Assembly: GCA_001662425.1 (NCBI GenBank)
Contig: BDDC01000209.1
Span: forward strand, 1-64,000
Direction of reading: 5' to 3'
Source of the DNA: Chlamydomonas sphaeroides
Taxonomy: Eukaryota > Chlorophyta > Chlorophyceae > Chlamydomonadales > Chlamydomonadaceae
Length of the DNA: 64,000 nt
Of this stretch, positions 23,101 through 32,765 are shown in pieces. Under the pieces are notes generated by a model. It did not search any database. It saw only the letters and a list, made by a program, of their open reading frames with translations, and was not told the origin of the DNA. Positions within the stretch are counted from its first letter, which is position 1. Each line of letters opens with the position of its first letter. Made by a program: the position numbers and the translations under genes.

Positions 23101-24098
23101 CAGCTGGTCAAGATCGCGCGGGTGCTGGGCACCGACGACCTGTACGCCTACCTGCAGAAGGTGGGCGCGAGGAGGGGGCTGGGGCGGCAAAGGGAACGTG
23201 GGGGTCCCAGTGGGGCAGCAGGGGGAAAGGAGACGCACGAGGGCAGGTACGGTGGGACGCTGGTGGCGTGGAGGTGCAGGCAGGGCTATGCGTGGGGTTG
23301 GGATGCACGGGGTCAGGGGCCGGGTAAGGGCAGGGGTTGGATGGAAGAGTGCCTGCAGCTCGCCGTTCACGGCCGCGTGCCAACGAGGGCCTGCCCCGGG
23401 TGGCATGATGTACGACAGTGGCAGCGGGCAAGGAGCGGTTGGGCCGGCATCAGGCGAGGCGCGGCCGGCCTGTGTCGTCGTACTTGGAAGGCGGTGCAGC
23501 ACCACCCCATCCTCCCCTTCATCCCCATCCTCCCCACCCCATCCACCTCCACAACCACAGTACGGCATCGTGCTGGACCCGCAGCTGGAGGCGCTGGTGG
23601 GCACGCACTCCAAAAAGGCCTGGTCGCGCTTTGTCACGCCCGAGAACCAGCACCTGGTGTCGCCCGAGGCGCTGGACTTCATCGACCGCCTGCTGCGCTA
23701 CGACCACCAGGAGCGCCTCACGTGCGCCGAGGCGGCGGCGCACCCCTACCTGGCGCCCATCCGAGCGCAGGTGGGGATCGCGCGCGGGATGGAGCAAAGG
23801 AAGGGGGGTGGAAGTAAGGGATGGGGAAACAGCGACATCAGGGGCCCCGGCTGCCTGGCACCGCAGCAGCGTGGCGGGGACAGAGGGGGGCAACCGGCGC
23901 CGTTAACAGGTGCTGGGCTGGCGCCGGTGGTTGGCGCCGGGCCTGGCGGGATGGGGTGGCGTGGGGGCCAGCCGCGTGTGCTGGCCGCCCCCCGGGAGGA
24001 AGGTGTGCTCTGCGGCTCTGACTCGCCTCCCTTGCTCTTGCCTGCTCCCCGTGCTACACGCGCAGGCGCAGGCGGCCGCGGGCGGTAGCGCGCAGTGA
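20146..24098 (+). CDS. CKA: Casein kinase 2 catalytic alpha subunit
   Basis: Acidophilic Ser/Thr kinase of the nucleus and cytosol. Ten exons: 20146-20298, 20371-20481, 20607-20675, 22007-22072, 22301-22398, 22493-22649, 22830-22931, 23104-23160, 23561-23770, 24066-24098 (351 residues; all phases close). Family marks in order: IQWGSMDNYEVVRKVGRGKY (Gly-rich loop), CIIKILKPVKKKK (ATP lysine and the CK2 basic cluster), REIKILQN, LIFEYVNNQDFK, MHRDVKPHNVMID (catalytic loop), LIDWGLAEF (DWG instead of DFG, diagnostic of CK2), VASRYYKGPELLVDLQ, SLDMWSLGCM, and NQHLVSPEALDFIDRLLRYD. The N-terminus carries about 25 extra residues before the usual plant start. The ATG at 20146 is the best available start, but it falls inside a dispersed repeat (see 20066-20152). 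The third intron (20676-22006) is 1.3 kb and GC-rich. Confidence 0.96.
22110..22215. repeat. Imperfect tandem repeat in CK2 alpha intron
   Basis: The unit GCGAAGACATGGGGGGC recurs at least three times with alternating GCGC runs, then changes to GCGGGCACAT repeats. It is intronic (22073-22300). Confidence 0.7.
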
Positions 24099-24359
24099 GG
24101 GCCTGGGGCTTCCTCCCAGCAGCGGATGCCTGCGCGGCGACAGCAGGTGGTGACTGCCGGGACCGGGCGGTGAAAGGCGCTCGCTAGTGCGCACCGCAGG
24201 GGCGCGGCGGAAGGTGGTGAGCAGGAGGCGGGCGGCGCGAGTCAGGGAGGACCAGGATGGCGGCCGGGGGCGAGGGTGCGAACGGGTACTTCGTGCAGTG
24301 TGCCCCAGTCGGACAGGGCCGTAGCAGGGGGCTCGGAGCCTTGGCGGCGGCCGACCTAG

Positions 24360-24430
24360 GGCTGTGGCTGTGGCTGTGGCTGTGGCTGTGGCTGTGGCTG
24401 TGGCTGTGGCTGTGGCTGTGGCTGTGGCTG
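24360..24430. repeat. (GGCTGT)n hexanucleotide repeat
   Basis: About twelve uninterrupted copies of GGCTGT lie downstream of CK2 alpha. The surrounding stretch 24099-24927 shows no recognisable gene. Confidence 0.95.
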
Positions 24431-24927
24431 CGGCCGCGGGCGGGGCTGCCCGGTCTGACGGCGGAGCACTGTGGTCCGTGTGCAGCATTGTTGGGGCGGG
24501 CGGCGGGGTGCTTCATGGTGCTTCATGGCGGCGGGGTGCGTCATGGTGCTTCATGGTACGGGCGGCGCTACCGGGGGCAACGGGTGGCGGGCGCAGGGCT
24601 CGGCACCTGCGGGTGCCGGCGAGGACTGCCACGCGCTAGCTTCAGTCATGGGCGGCGGCGCAGCGGTGCGCTGTGCAGCGGGGGGCGGAGGCTTGCATGG
24701 CCGAGGTCCGATCGATGCTAGGGACGGCCCGGGCGAGCGAGGGCCAGCGTCTGTGTCCCGGACCGGATGTGGCCGTGGTAGGGGTGGTTGGTGCGTGTGT
24801 GAGGGTGGCACCAGCAGGGTGCACGTTCCCTAACGAGGCCGGTGGGGGAGGCTAGCAGAGCTTGGATCCTGCCTCCCCGGCGGGATGGCCGGCAGGCGAA
24901 TTGTAGTGGAAGGTGCGCTAAGTTCGG

Positions 24928-25105
24928 ATTCTGCAACAAGGCTCCTTTGGATTATTCGGCCTAAGAGAGCCTTACCATCCAACGGGGCGCGATGGACAAC
25001 TGCAAGGTGCGCATGCCGTGCGTGAGCGGGGCGGCCGGTAGCCCTGCTGCCCTCCGCAGCTGCCCCGCAGTTGCCTCTGTCCCGCAGGTTGTTCGGCGTG
25101 AGGAG
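24928..25105 (+). pseudogene. Broken duplicate of CK2 alpha exon 1 end, intron 1 and exon 2 start
   Basis: The sequence from AAGGCTCCTTTGGATTATTC to CCGCAGGTTGTTCGGCG aligns base by base, with scattered substitutions, to 20228-20385 of the CK2 alpha gene. It covers the exon 1 tail, the whole of intron 1 (GGCCGGTAGCCCTGCTGCCC is identical) and the first bases of exon 2. The codon matching Tyr in YSAYES is TAA here, so it cannot code. Because the intron is kept, this is a DNA-level duplication rather than a processed copy. Homology fades on both sides. Confidence 0.85.
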
Positions 25106-26132
25106 TGCGTTGGTGGGGATGGGCTGGGGTGGGGAGCAAGGGTAACGCACTCTTCTTTTTGGCTGCAGCAGCCGGGGAGGGTGCAGCAGCGGCTCGCAAG
25201 CAAGGGATCCGCTGTCCTAGCTACCGAGCCGTTTAGCTAGCCACGCACCAAAGCAATCAAGCGGCACTGTAAGTACGCGCCGCACCACGCCCGGACCCCT
25301 CCCCAGCCTAGATACGGTACTCCTGCCATGGGGAGTTGAGGGTTGAAGCTTGGCGCAAAGAGCTGTAGAAGGAAAGAAAAAACAGGTTGGCTTGGCTGTT
25401 TGGAGTGCGGCTTGGAAGAAGCAAGGGGGATTGGCGGTAACCTTAGATTTGCTCTCCCCTGTGCTTGGCTAGCATGGGCCGCCCAGTTGGCTAGTGGGCC
25501 ATACGACTAACGCGCACCGGGATTGGCTTTTGCAGCAGGTTGTGCTAGTGCGAGCGGGAGCAGAAGCAAGTTGTGCCCTAGCCCTCGGCTGCCCCAATCA
25601 AAGCACCTGGATGGCTGGGGGCCCATGGTTCCATGTGGTGTTGTGCCAACAGTGGTGGTGCCAGCGTGGTCAACTTACATGGAAGGAGCAGACGCCAATA
25701 TAAGTGCCATGCTCTGCGGCACCGATCACTGCTGGACGGTTCATTCCTCGCTCCCTGTGCCGCTCGGTGCTTGCGGCATGCACACAGTACACGCAACCAG
25801 CAGCTGCACCAACCAAGCATACAGTCGTGCGTGTAGTGCTTGCAGTCAGCAAACAGAAGGACGGACGGAGGCGGTAGCTTAGGTGGGCCTACCCCGCTCT
25901 CGTGACGTGACCCCGCCCGCGCCACCCTGGGCGGGGGTGTACCGGAAACAGACCCTGGGTCAGTCATCCTGTGCAACGCCGCAACGTCTCGTAGCAAGCT
26001 TATACTATAAACGCATCATGCATGTGGCATTATTGCCTCCCATGTTTCGCGCGGACACACATCCAGCAGCCAGCAGCAGGGAAAACGCTCAGCAGCGGCA
26101 GTAGTTAACCGCCGACATGCCTCTTCCCCTGA
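25106..26132. other. Gene-poor interval downstream of the CK2 fragment
   Basis: No convincing coding exon is visible. Base composition is less GC-rich than to the left. A TGTAA at 25268-25272 could be a distant poly(A) signal, but it is 1.2 kb from the CK2 alpha stop codon. Confidence 0.4.
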
Positions 26133-26510
26133 TTACGCCATGCATGCGGTAGCAGTGTTATACATGCATATGCTGCAGTGAAGCAGCTGTCGGTGGATGA
26201 ACGAGCCAACCGAGCCAACGGTAACTTCTTTAATCAAATAAACTTCTTGAACGCCGAGTCCAAACTTCTTCACCAGCTTCGAGACTGCCGTGTTCGCCAG
26301 CACGCGCACCTGCACCTTGCCAATGACCTTTCCGCTCTTCCGCCTCGTGTAGATGCTACCAACCCTGCACTGGTGATTGACATAGCAACTACAGCAGAGG
26401 TTGTGCTTCCACACATTCCTCGCCTGGCCAAGCGACAGGGCGCGGGCGCAACACAGCAGGCACAGCCCCGCCTGAACCGCCACCTTCGTCCACTTGCCGA
26501 AGGCGGCCAC
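26133..26510 (-). CDS. Hypothetical 125-residue ORF
   Basis: Single uninterrupted minus-strand frame with natural-looking composition: a Cys/Leu-rich N-terminal half (AGLCLLCCARALSLGQA) and a Lys/Val-rich second half (SGKVIGKVQVRVLANTAV, EVYLIKEVTVG). I do not recognise a family. The overlapping plus-strand frame is similarly long, so the strand is not certain. It could be an exon of a larger gene or chance. Confidence 0.25.
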   Translation of the reverse strand: MAAFGKWTKVAVQAGLCLLCCARALSLGQARNVWKHNLCCSCYVNHQCRVGSIYTRRKSGKVIGKVQVRVLANTAVSKLVKKFGLGVQEVYLIKEVTVGSVGSFIHRQLLHCSICMYNTATACMA

Positions 26511-26696
26511 AGGCTTAAATGATGTTTACTTAAGCGTGTACAAATAAACAGCGAGCGGCTGCCGCGCGGACAGCAGCAGCGCAGCGACGCATCGGTTTGG
26601 AGAGCCCGCTCATCGGCTATAGAGCGCGCTTAGTCTTACATCAGCAGCCGAATCATACGCACCGTCCCGGGCGGTATCGGGCTTCAGAAACGCGCG

Positions 26697-29402
26697 ATGA
26701 TGGTTCACACCACGGCCGGCTGTGCCTGGTACGCCTTGGCCGTTCTTCTACTTCTGTTTCAAGCAGAAGATGGATCTGCAGGTACATCGTCATTGTGTGA
26801 CGTGCGGCCTCCCCGCCAATAATCCCCTAAATCCATCCACATCTGCTGCCGTGCTAGCAGCAGCCACCAGCACCAACTGCCATCCGGCGTTAACGCAGGT
26901 GACATGCCGCCCTCGATTGAAACGCTAGGGGCGATGCACGACACGATACGTGACGCCTCGTCCGACGCCCCAAACGCCCCCGGGGTAGAATGGCTTTCCC
27001 CCGCCGCTGGTCGAACATCGCGGGCGCTGCAACAGACGACACCACAAGGTACAGTTCTTACGGCACGTTAACGCGCGGCTCGGCGGATGCGTGTGGCATT
27101 GGTCGCAGGGCCCAACGCACGGCTCCACCCAGGGGTGCGTGCGTGCCGAGGTTTCATCATGACATTGTGTTCCTGAACCCACGCATGCACGGACCTACGC
27201 ATCGATCCCTCACGCCGTACCTGCCGGGACTTGCCGTACCTGCCGTGCCTGCGTGCCTTGCCGTGACAGACCAGAACGGCACGTACCCGGGCCAAGTGCG
27301 CATCAACCATGGCTCGGCGGCGGCGGGCAACGGCACCCTGCAGGTGATGAGCCAGACGTACGCAGCCATGCGTCGTGCCATACACAACATGGTATGCTTT
27401 GTGTCACGCAACCCACGCCGCCCTCCTGCTGTCGCCGCCGGCCTCGGCTGGCGCATGCATGCATGTGGTGCTGCAGATGTATGTGGCTCAACGGCGCATG
27501 GGTCCATCTCTACAACGACTACTTTGATAACCGCGAAGCCAAGGTACGCCCAAGCAAGCGTGCATGTTTATGCGCTGCAAGTACCTACCCTGCAAGGTGC
27601 ACCTCGAAGGTGCCTGCCGCTGCCTGCCGTGCGTGCGCGCTACGTAGCGGTACGTACCCAAGCCCCCCAGTGTAACCCAGCCAAGCGCGGGCGCAAACCG
27701 CACCCCATGCGGCAGGAGTGGCATTAGTGGCATGCATTTCCTGGGTGTCACGGGGGCGGCGGCCATGCATCCGACCGTCCATTCTCACTGCTGGCTGCGG
27801 ATCCTCGGCGAGGCGCCACGCACCGCCTTTTGCGTCGCACGTGTTTGCGCACCCACCCCAGCGATAAGATTGCAGTACTGTACGATGTTGCTGTAAGGCC
27901 ACATGGGGCCTACCTGCTGCCGTGTCCATCGTCGGCTGGCGCTCTGCTTCACTTTGGCCCGCCCGCGCGCACGTCAGCACCCAACGAAGCGACGCACGTT
28001 CTGTGATGATGTGCACGCGCGCTGCCATCCCGCCCTATCTGCCTAACCCATGCCATGCCCCGTGCAGTCTGCATGCCGACAGCTCGGCTACACGCATGGC
28101 TTTGCCGTGTACAGCGCTGGCCTCGTGTTTGGCTATGACTCCCTAGCGCCCATCGCATACCACAACCTCGACTGCTTCTGGAATGAGACCAACCTGCTGA
28201 ACTGCATGCCCTCGCCGTGCTAACATGTATGTGAGTACGCACGGCAGGGCTGGCAGGGCGTGGGGCGGTTACCGCCATACCGTAGGGTGCTTGCTTACAT
28301 GGCTACCATGGCCTTGCCTGGTTGCGGAGGGGGACGACAAGCATGCATGCCGCTTTGCTTGCTTCCTAATTGCTGGTGCAGCCCAGGCCGTATTAATAAT
28401 CACACTAGGCAGCTGACTGCTGCTGATTTCTCTGACTCGTTACGGACTGCTGCAAGCCTAGTCACGAAAGCCTAGCCGGCTTTTTAACCACGATCCTGAT
28501 GCATTAATGCCGCACATACAGGAGTACCCACGCAACCCGACCAACTATGGCAACACGGTCGGCGTGGAGTGCTTAAACGGTAAGCCTGTGCGTGCGTGTG
28601 TGCGCGCATGGGGTCTAGCTATGGGATCACGTCACGTCAGTCACGCATGCAGCTAACCTGCTCAAGTAGCTCAGAGGTTGTCAGATGGGTAGCTGGACAC
28701 AACCGGGTTGCGTATGGCTTGCCATTGCGTGCCGCAATCCATGTGCCCCCCAAGTGTACGGTTTGCGGGCTCCCAGCGGGCTTGCATAGGGCACAGATAG
28801 AGAGCAAAGCGGTAGGCCTGCTCCCGCTTGCCTGCTTGCCTGCTAAACCCTGTCCTCCTTTAACGCTAGCTCGGCTCGTGGGCCTGCTGGCTGGCGTGGC
28901 GCCCTGCCGGCTCGTGGGCGGAGGGCGCATTCATTCATTGCATTATTTACAATGCGCAGCAGCCTGTGGGAGCCCCATGTGTAAGTATTTCCGTCGCTCG
29001 TCCGCGCTCGCCTCCCCCAGAGACCTAGGGCGCCTACGACGGACAGCCCCGCGTCATCCGCGGCCCCTCCGCCAGCAACGGAACGCTGCAGGTAGTGAGG
29101 GAAGCAGCGGCCACTACTAGACAAGAGTCCATACGTGTTGCGGCCTGTGGGCGTGGCTTGCACGTACCAAACTGCACATTCTGTTAGTTCTGTTTGTTGT
29201 GTAGGCGTGGGCCACCGCCACCATGGGTTACACCTGCCTGTATGCGCGCCCTTGGGTCACACCTGTATGCGTGCCCGTGGCACAGGCCTCCTCATGTGTT
29301 ATTTACGTCGATGCTGCTCGGCTTTCCCGTCCCTGGCAGATTTGGTACCAGGGGTTCTGGTGGCACATGAACACAGACTACTTTGACTGGCGGGAGGTCG
29401 GG
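26697..29402 (+). pseudogene. SRCR-domain receptor locus, probably degenerate or mis-assembled
   Basis: Exons of a secreted or membrane scavenger-receptor Cys-rich protein. The signal-peptide exon 26697-26781 (MMVHTTAGCAWYALAVLLLL) is followed by a short exon 26861-26898. SRCR domain 1 comprises 27270-27343 or 27357 (GQVRINHGS.. NGTLQ), 27477-27543 (MWLNGAWVHLYNDYFDNREA), 28068-28226 (ACRQLGYTHGFAVY; LDCFWNETNLLNC) and 28522-28579 (NYGNTVGVECLNG). SRCR domain 2 starts at about 29029-29092 (RGPSASNGTLQ) and 29338-29402 (IWYQGFWWHMNTDYFDW). Two faults appear. TAA lies in frame at 28221-28223, just after the conserved MPSPC, and no alternative donor removes it in phase. The second exon of domain 1 needs an unusual upstream donor to keep frame. 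The rest of domain 2 was not found before the gap at 30291. It may be a decayed gene, or a real gene with sequencing errors. Confidence 0.65.
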
Positions 29403-30225
29403 GTGAGTCGACAGGCTTCCTCGCTGCGGCACGGCGCGAGGTCGCATGGAGCATACAACCACCACGCCGCGATTGAGATACCGCAGCAGACGTCGAGCAT
29501 GTGCGTTGCGCACCAGCCCGGGCGATGCAGATAGTTGTGCCGCCAAGTAAGCACCATTGTGCACGTGGCCCCCATGCATAAGGGTGCGTGGGTAGGGTGG
29601 ATGGCACGCACGGCAGCCTAGCCAGCAGCGGACCGCATGACTCGCTCGCCAAGCCCCGCCCAGCTCCACAGCTACACAGATCAAGAGAAAAGAAATACAG
29701 CCTCGAGGCTCGGCCTGGTATCTCTGGCGAGGATCAAGGAAACACACGCCTTGTGGCCATGGGCATCGCAATGGGTGTGCTGCCGCTCACTGGTTGCCCC
29801 GTGCGTGGGTTGGCAGCAGGCAGCCCTTACAATTTTTTAATTCTTTCGATGCGCCAACCATGTAATTCATATCAACAGACTCCGTCTATCGACGACTTAG
29901 ATACGGCGGCTATGGGCTGGAGCTAGCTGCCATAGCATCCATCACAAAGCAGCGGCCCGGCGCTTATGGCTACATGCGCTGTCCGTCACTGACCGCTGCC
30001 CTGGGCGGTAGCCGTCCACGCCACGTCGGCAGGGCCCCTGGCCTCACTCGTAGCGGCTGCGGGAAACGGGGATAAGCGGGCCTCGGTGCGTGCTTCTATA
30101 AGCTGCCGTACTGGGTGGATTACGTACGCCGGATGGATTGGTCGATGGCCTGCTTGCCGATGTGTGTGTGTGTGTGGTTCATCCTGTTGAGTACAGCGCT
30201 TTGCGTTACGTCACGGAAACCTAGC
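29403..30225. other. Interval without recognised gene after the SRCR exons
   Basis: The missing CRQLG-type exon of the second SRCR domain was looked for here and not seen. The stretch ends at the left arm of an inverted-repeat element. Confidence 0.4.
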
Positions 30226-30290
30226 CCTATGTCAGCCGATTGGGGGTAACCCCCCTGGGAGGGGGGTTGACCCCCGTAGTCCGGTCGCGG

Positions 30291-30603
30291 NNNNNNNNNN
30301 NNNNNNNNNNNNNNNNNNNNNNNNNNNNNNNNNNNNNNNNNNNNNNNNNNNNNNNNNNNNNNNNNNNNNNNNNNNNNNNNNNNNNNNNNNNNNNNNNNNN
30401 NNNNNNNNNNNNNNNNNNNNNNNNNNNNNNNNNNNNNNNNNNNNNNNNNNNNNNNNNNNNNNNNNNNNNNNNNNNNNNNNNNNNNNNNNNNNNNNNNNNN
30501 NNNNNNNNNNNNNNNNNNNNNNNNNNNNNNNNNNNNNNNNNNNNNNNNNNNNNNNNNNNNNNNNNNNNNNNNNNNNNNNNNNNNNNNNNNNNNNNNNNNN
30601 NNN
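30291..30603. other. Assembly gap (N) inside inverted-repeat element
   Basis: 313 unknown bases begin 65 bp from the left end of the inverted-repeat element. The number of Ns may not equal the true length. Confidence 0.98.
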
Positions 30604-30855
30604 CGAGTCGGGCAGGGTTAGGACGGTCGTCAAGCTTTGCGACAGCCAAGGGGGTGGCAGTCGTCTCGCTATTCTCTTGCCCACACTGCCATAAACCTAT
30701 TGCAGACACATCGCACTTCGCACCTTACACCTCGGAGCGCCGAGTGGACAGAGGCGCGCGCAAATGCTGGCCGTGTGCCCCACACGGCCCCATCCATTTC
30801 CTTCTTTGATCTCGGTATTCTGTATCGCCATATAAGAGGGGTTCATCCCGCACAG

Positions 30856-31428
30856 AAGCAGCAAGTTCGCCCAGGCCACCCAGCATCTCACACCCGAGGA
30901 GAAGGCGGACCTCGACGACTTCTTCAAGTCCCTCTGCAAAGAGGAGGGGGATAACCCCGGTAACTACAAGGTGCCGCTCTGGGTGAGGCGCGCGCAGCGT
31001 TGGGGCGGCACGCTTACCTGCCCCTCCTCACCCAACGTTCCCTACCCACCTACGCCCGCGCCCCTCCCTCCCCCCCCCCCGCAGCGTGTTCCTCTAGAGC
31101 CTGAGGACACGTGCGCCACAGTGTTCGGCGCATACGTGTTCCCAGGAGGCAAAGGCAACCTCGCACGGTACTTCAAACTGAGCGAGGTCCGAGGCCCCGA
31201 CAGGACGTTCCACGCGCACGAGATCTACTTCACCTCTCCGCACCTCCAGACGTGGAAGTCGTGTTGTCGGCTGGGCTGCAGGTCAGGCCCGGACGGAGTG
31301 CGTGGACCCCCCTTTCGCCCCCCTCCCCTGCCCCCGGGCCGCCGGCTAAGCATGCCAAGAGACAACAGCGACACAGCTAGCCCAAACCTCATCCTCTCTA
31401 TTGCCCCCGCCGTACCCACAGGGGTTGA
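30856..31428 (+). CDS. Unrecognised protein, 3' part, within the inverted-repeat element
   Basis: Three exons join in phase: 30856-30982, 31085-31281 and a short last exon 31422-31428 ending in TGA. The first carries LTPEEKADLDDFFKSLCKEE and DNPGNYKVPLW. The second carries VFGAYVFPGGKGNLARYFKL and FHAHEIYFTSPHLQTWKSCC. Composition and the in-phase GT-AG joins look like true coding sequence, but I know no family with these motifs. The 5' part may lie in the gap at 30291-30603. It could be the element's own protein or a captured host exon. Confidence 0.45.
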
Positions 31429-31507
31429 CTATGATGAGCACCTCTTCAGGGGTTGACTATGATGAGCACCTGACTATGGGGGGTAACCCCCAATCGGCTG
31501 ACATAGG

Positions 31508-31870
31508 ATAGGCCTCGTGTTCCACATAGTGTAGGCCTCATGTCCCACACGTTCGTGTAAGTGCAAATCAGATTTCGGCTGTACCACACGAGCATGTAGC
31601 CACACTACGTGTCCACACGACCGTGTAGTGTTTTCCTACACGAGCGTGTGGACACGCTCGTGTAAGTGCAAATCAGATTTCGGCTGTACCACACGAGCGT
31701 GTAGCCACACTACGTGTCCACACGAGCGTGTAGTGTTTTCCTACACGAGCGTGTGGACACGCTCGTGTGCCCATGGCTCGCTTGAGACGAGCGTGTGGAC
31801 ACGATGGTGCGCCCGTGGCTTGAGGCGAGCATGTGGACACGATGCTTCGTCTGTTACACGAGCAGCGGCA
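31508..31870. repeat. 105-bp tandem repeat with palindromic CACACGAGCGTGTG motifs
   Basis: Two full copies of a 105-bp unit lie at 31554-31658 and 31659-31763, differing at only a few bases. Degenerate flanks extend to about 31870. The unit contains repeated near-palindromes of the form CTACACGAGCGTGTGG / CACACGCTCGTGT. The block abuts the right end of the inverted-repeat element. Confidence 0.85.
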
Positions 31871-31989
31871 CACGTAGCTCCGCACGCAGCTGGCCAATCT
31901 GGCTAGCCAGGCCCGCAATTGGGACTAGCTAGCCTGGCACATGCAGCTGACGCCCACACAAAAGCATCAGAGGCCGCATGCCCCCTGCA

Positions 31990-32044
31990 GGCCACTTCTA
32001 TAGAAGTGGCCACTTCTAGTCACATGTAGAAGTGGCCACTTCTA
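31990..32044. repeat. Pair of perfect palindromes
   Basis: A 22-bp perfect palindrome, built on GGCCACTTCTA and its complement, spans 31990-32011. An 18-bp one (TAGAAGTGGCCACTTCTA) spans 32027-32044. They share the core AAGTGGCCACTT and could together form a cruciform. Confidence 0.9.
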
Positions 32045-32171
32045 AGTTGGGCCGTCACACACACACACACAACGGAACCACCACGCATGTACATGCAAGT
32101 CGTTCATTTTCTTGACAATACAACCTAAACCCGCCACCCCGAAGATCCTACGGCAACGAACACCCTGGCTG

Positions 32172-32456
32172 TCAGCGGCGCACTAGGCCCTTAATGCGCT
32201 GCCTCTTCACCAGAGCAGCGAGCCCTACGGCCTCATGCATCCTTTTGGCTTTGCGCAGCTCCCAGCTGGCCAACACAGCCGCATGCACCGCACGGTCAGC
32301 CGCTGCACGTGCAGACTCAATCTCATCCTCGTTGGGCTTGGCTGCGCTCTGAAGCGCCACCAGCACGGCCTGGGCCTCCACAGCCGCCGTGTCCGCCGGC
32401 GGCATCAGCACGGCCGCCTCTGTGACACGCAGTGCAGGGTATCCACCGGCGTGCAC
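32172..32456 (-). CDS. Hypothetical ORF with basic helical C-terminus
   Basis: A 94-residue minus-strand frame, Ala/Glu-rich and helix-prone (EDEIESARAAADRAVHAAV), ends in a basic tail (VKRQRIKGLVRR). A possible upstream exon at 32687-32743 (LDNLRQGAGMNLDCDVTML, bounded by AG and GTGAGC) lies on the same strand, but its phase does not join the nearest acceptor. I recognise no family. This may be a small gene or exon tail, or chance. Confidence 0.3.
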   Translation of the reverse strand: MHAGGYPALRVTEAAVLMPPADTAAVEAQAVLVALQSAAKPNEDEIESARAAADRAVHAAVLASWELRKAKRMHEAVGLAALVKRQRIKGLVRR

Positions 32457-32765
32457 TGGTAGATGTCAGACGGAGCCGTTGAAACCCCACAGCACGGTCT
32501 GTGTGGGCGGCAGCGTGGGCAATGTGGGTGGTAGCGTGTGTGTGGGAGGCAGCAGGTGGGCGGTAGCGCGCAGGTGAGGCAGCCGTGCATAACGTGGCCC
32601 CACCTTGGCACTCGCGCGGCCGGGCCGAGGGGCTCACGGCAGGCCCGCCACCCACCTAGGCCTGCCCTCGCCCCGTTGCCGCTCACCAGCATGGTCACAT
32701 CACAGTCAAGGTTCATGCCCGCTCCCTGGCGGAGGTTGTCCAACTATACACCCATGCCGTAAACG

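Larger units (their letters stand above)
30226..31507. mobile_element. Inverted-repeat-bounded element (~1.28 kb, contains a gap)
   Basis: The left arm begins CCTATGTCAGCCGATTGGGG at 30226. The right arm ends CCCCAATCGGCTGACATAGG at 31507. They are reverse complements over about 22 bp, continuing into near-palindromic GGGGGTAACCCCC. If the ends are taken at TGTCAGCC, a TA dinucleotide flanks both sides, as with Tc1/mariner-like insertions, but no transposase is recognisable. The interior holds the gap 30291-30603 and a two- or three-exon ORF end. A 22-bp unit (GGGGTTGACTATGATGAGCA..) is doubled just inside the right arm at 31421-31470. Confidence 0.6.

Noticed and set aside
24360..24430. Leu/Trp or Val/Ala repeat peptide from the (GGCTGT)n run
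   Set aside because: It is a simple hexanucleotide repeat with no flanking coding signal.
31554..31763. CRISPR-like array from the repeated CACGAGCGTGTG motif
   Set aside because: Spacers are themselves repeated in 105-bp units, there are no cas genes, and the genome is eukaryotic.
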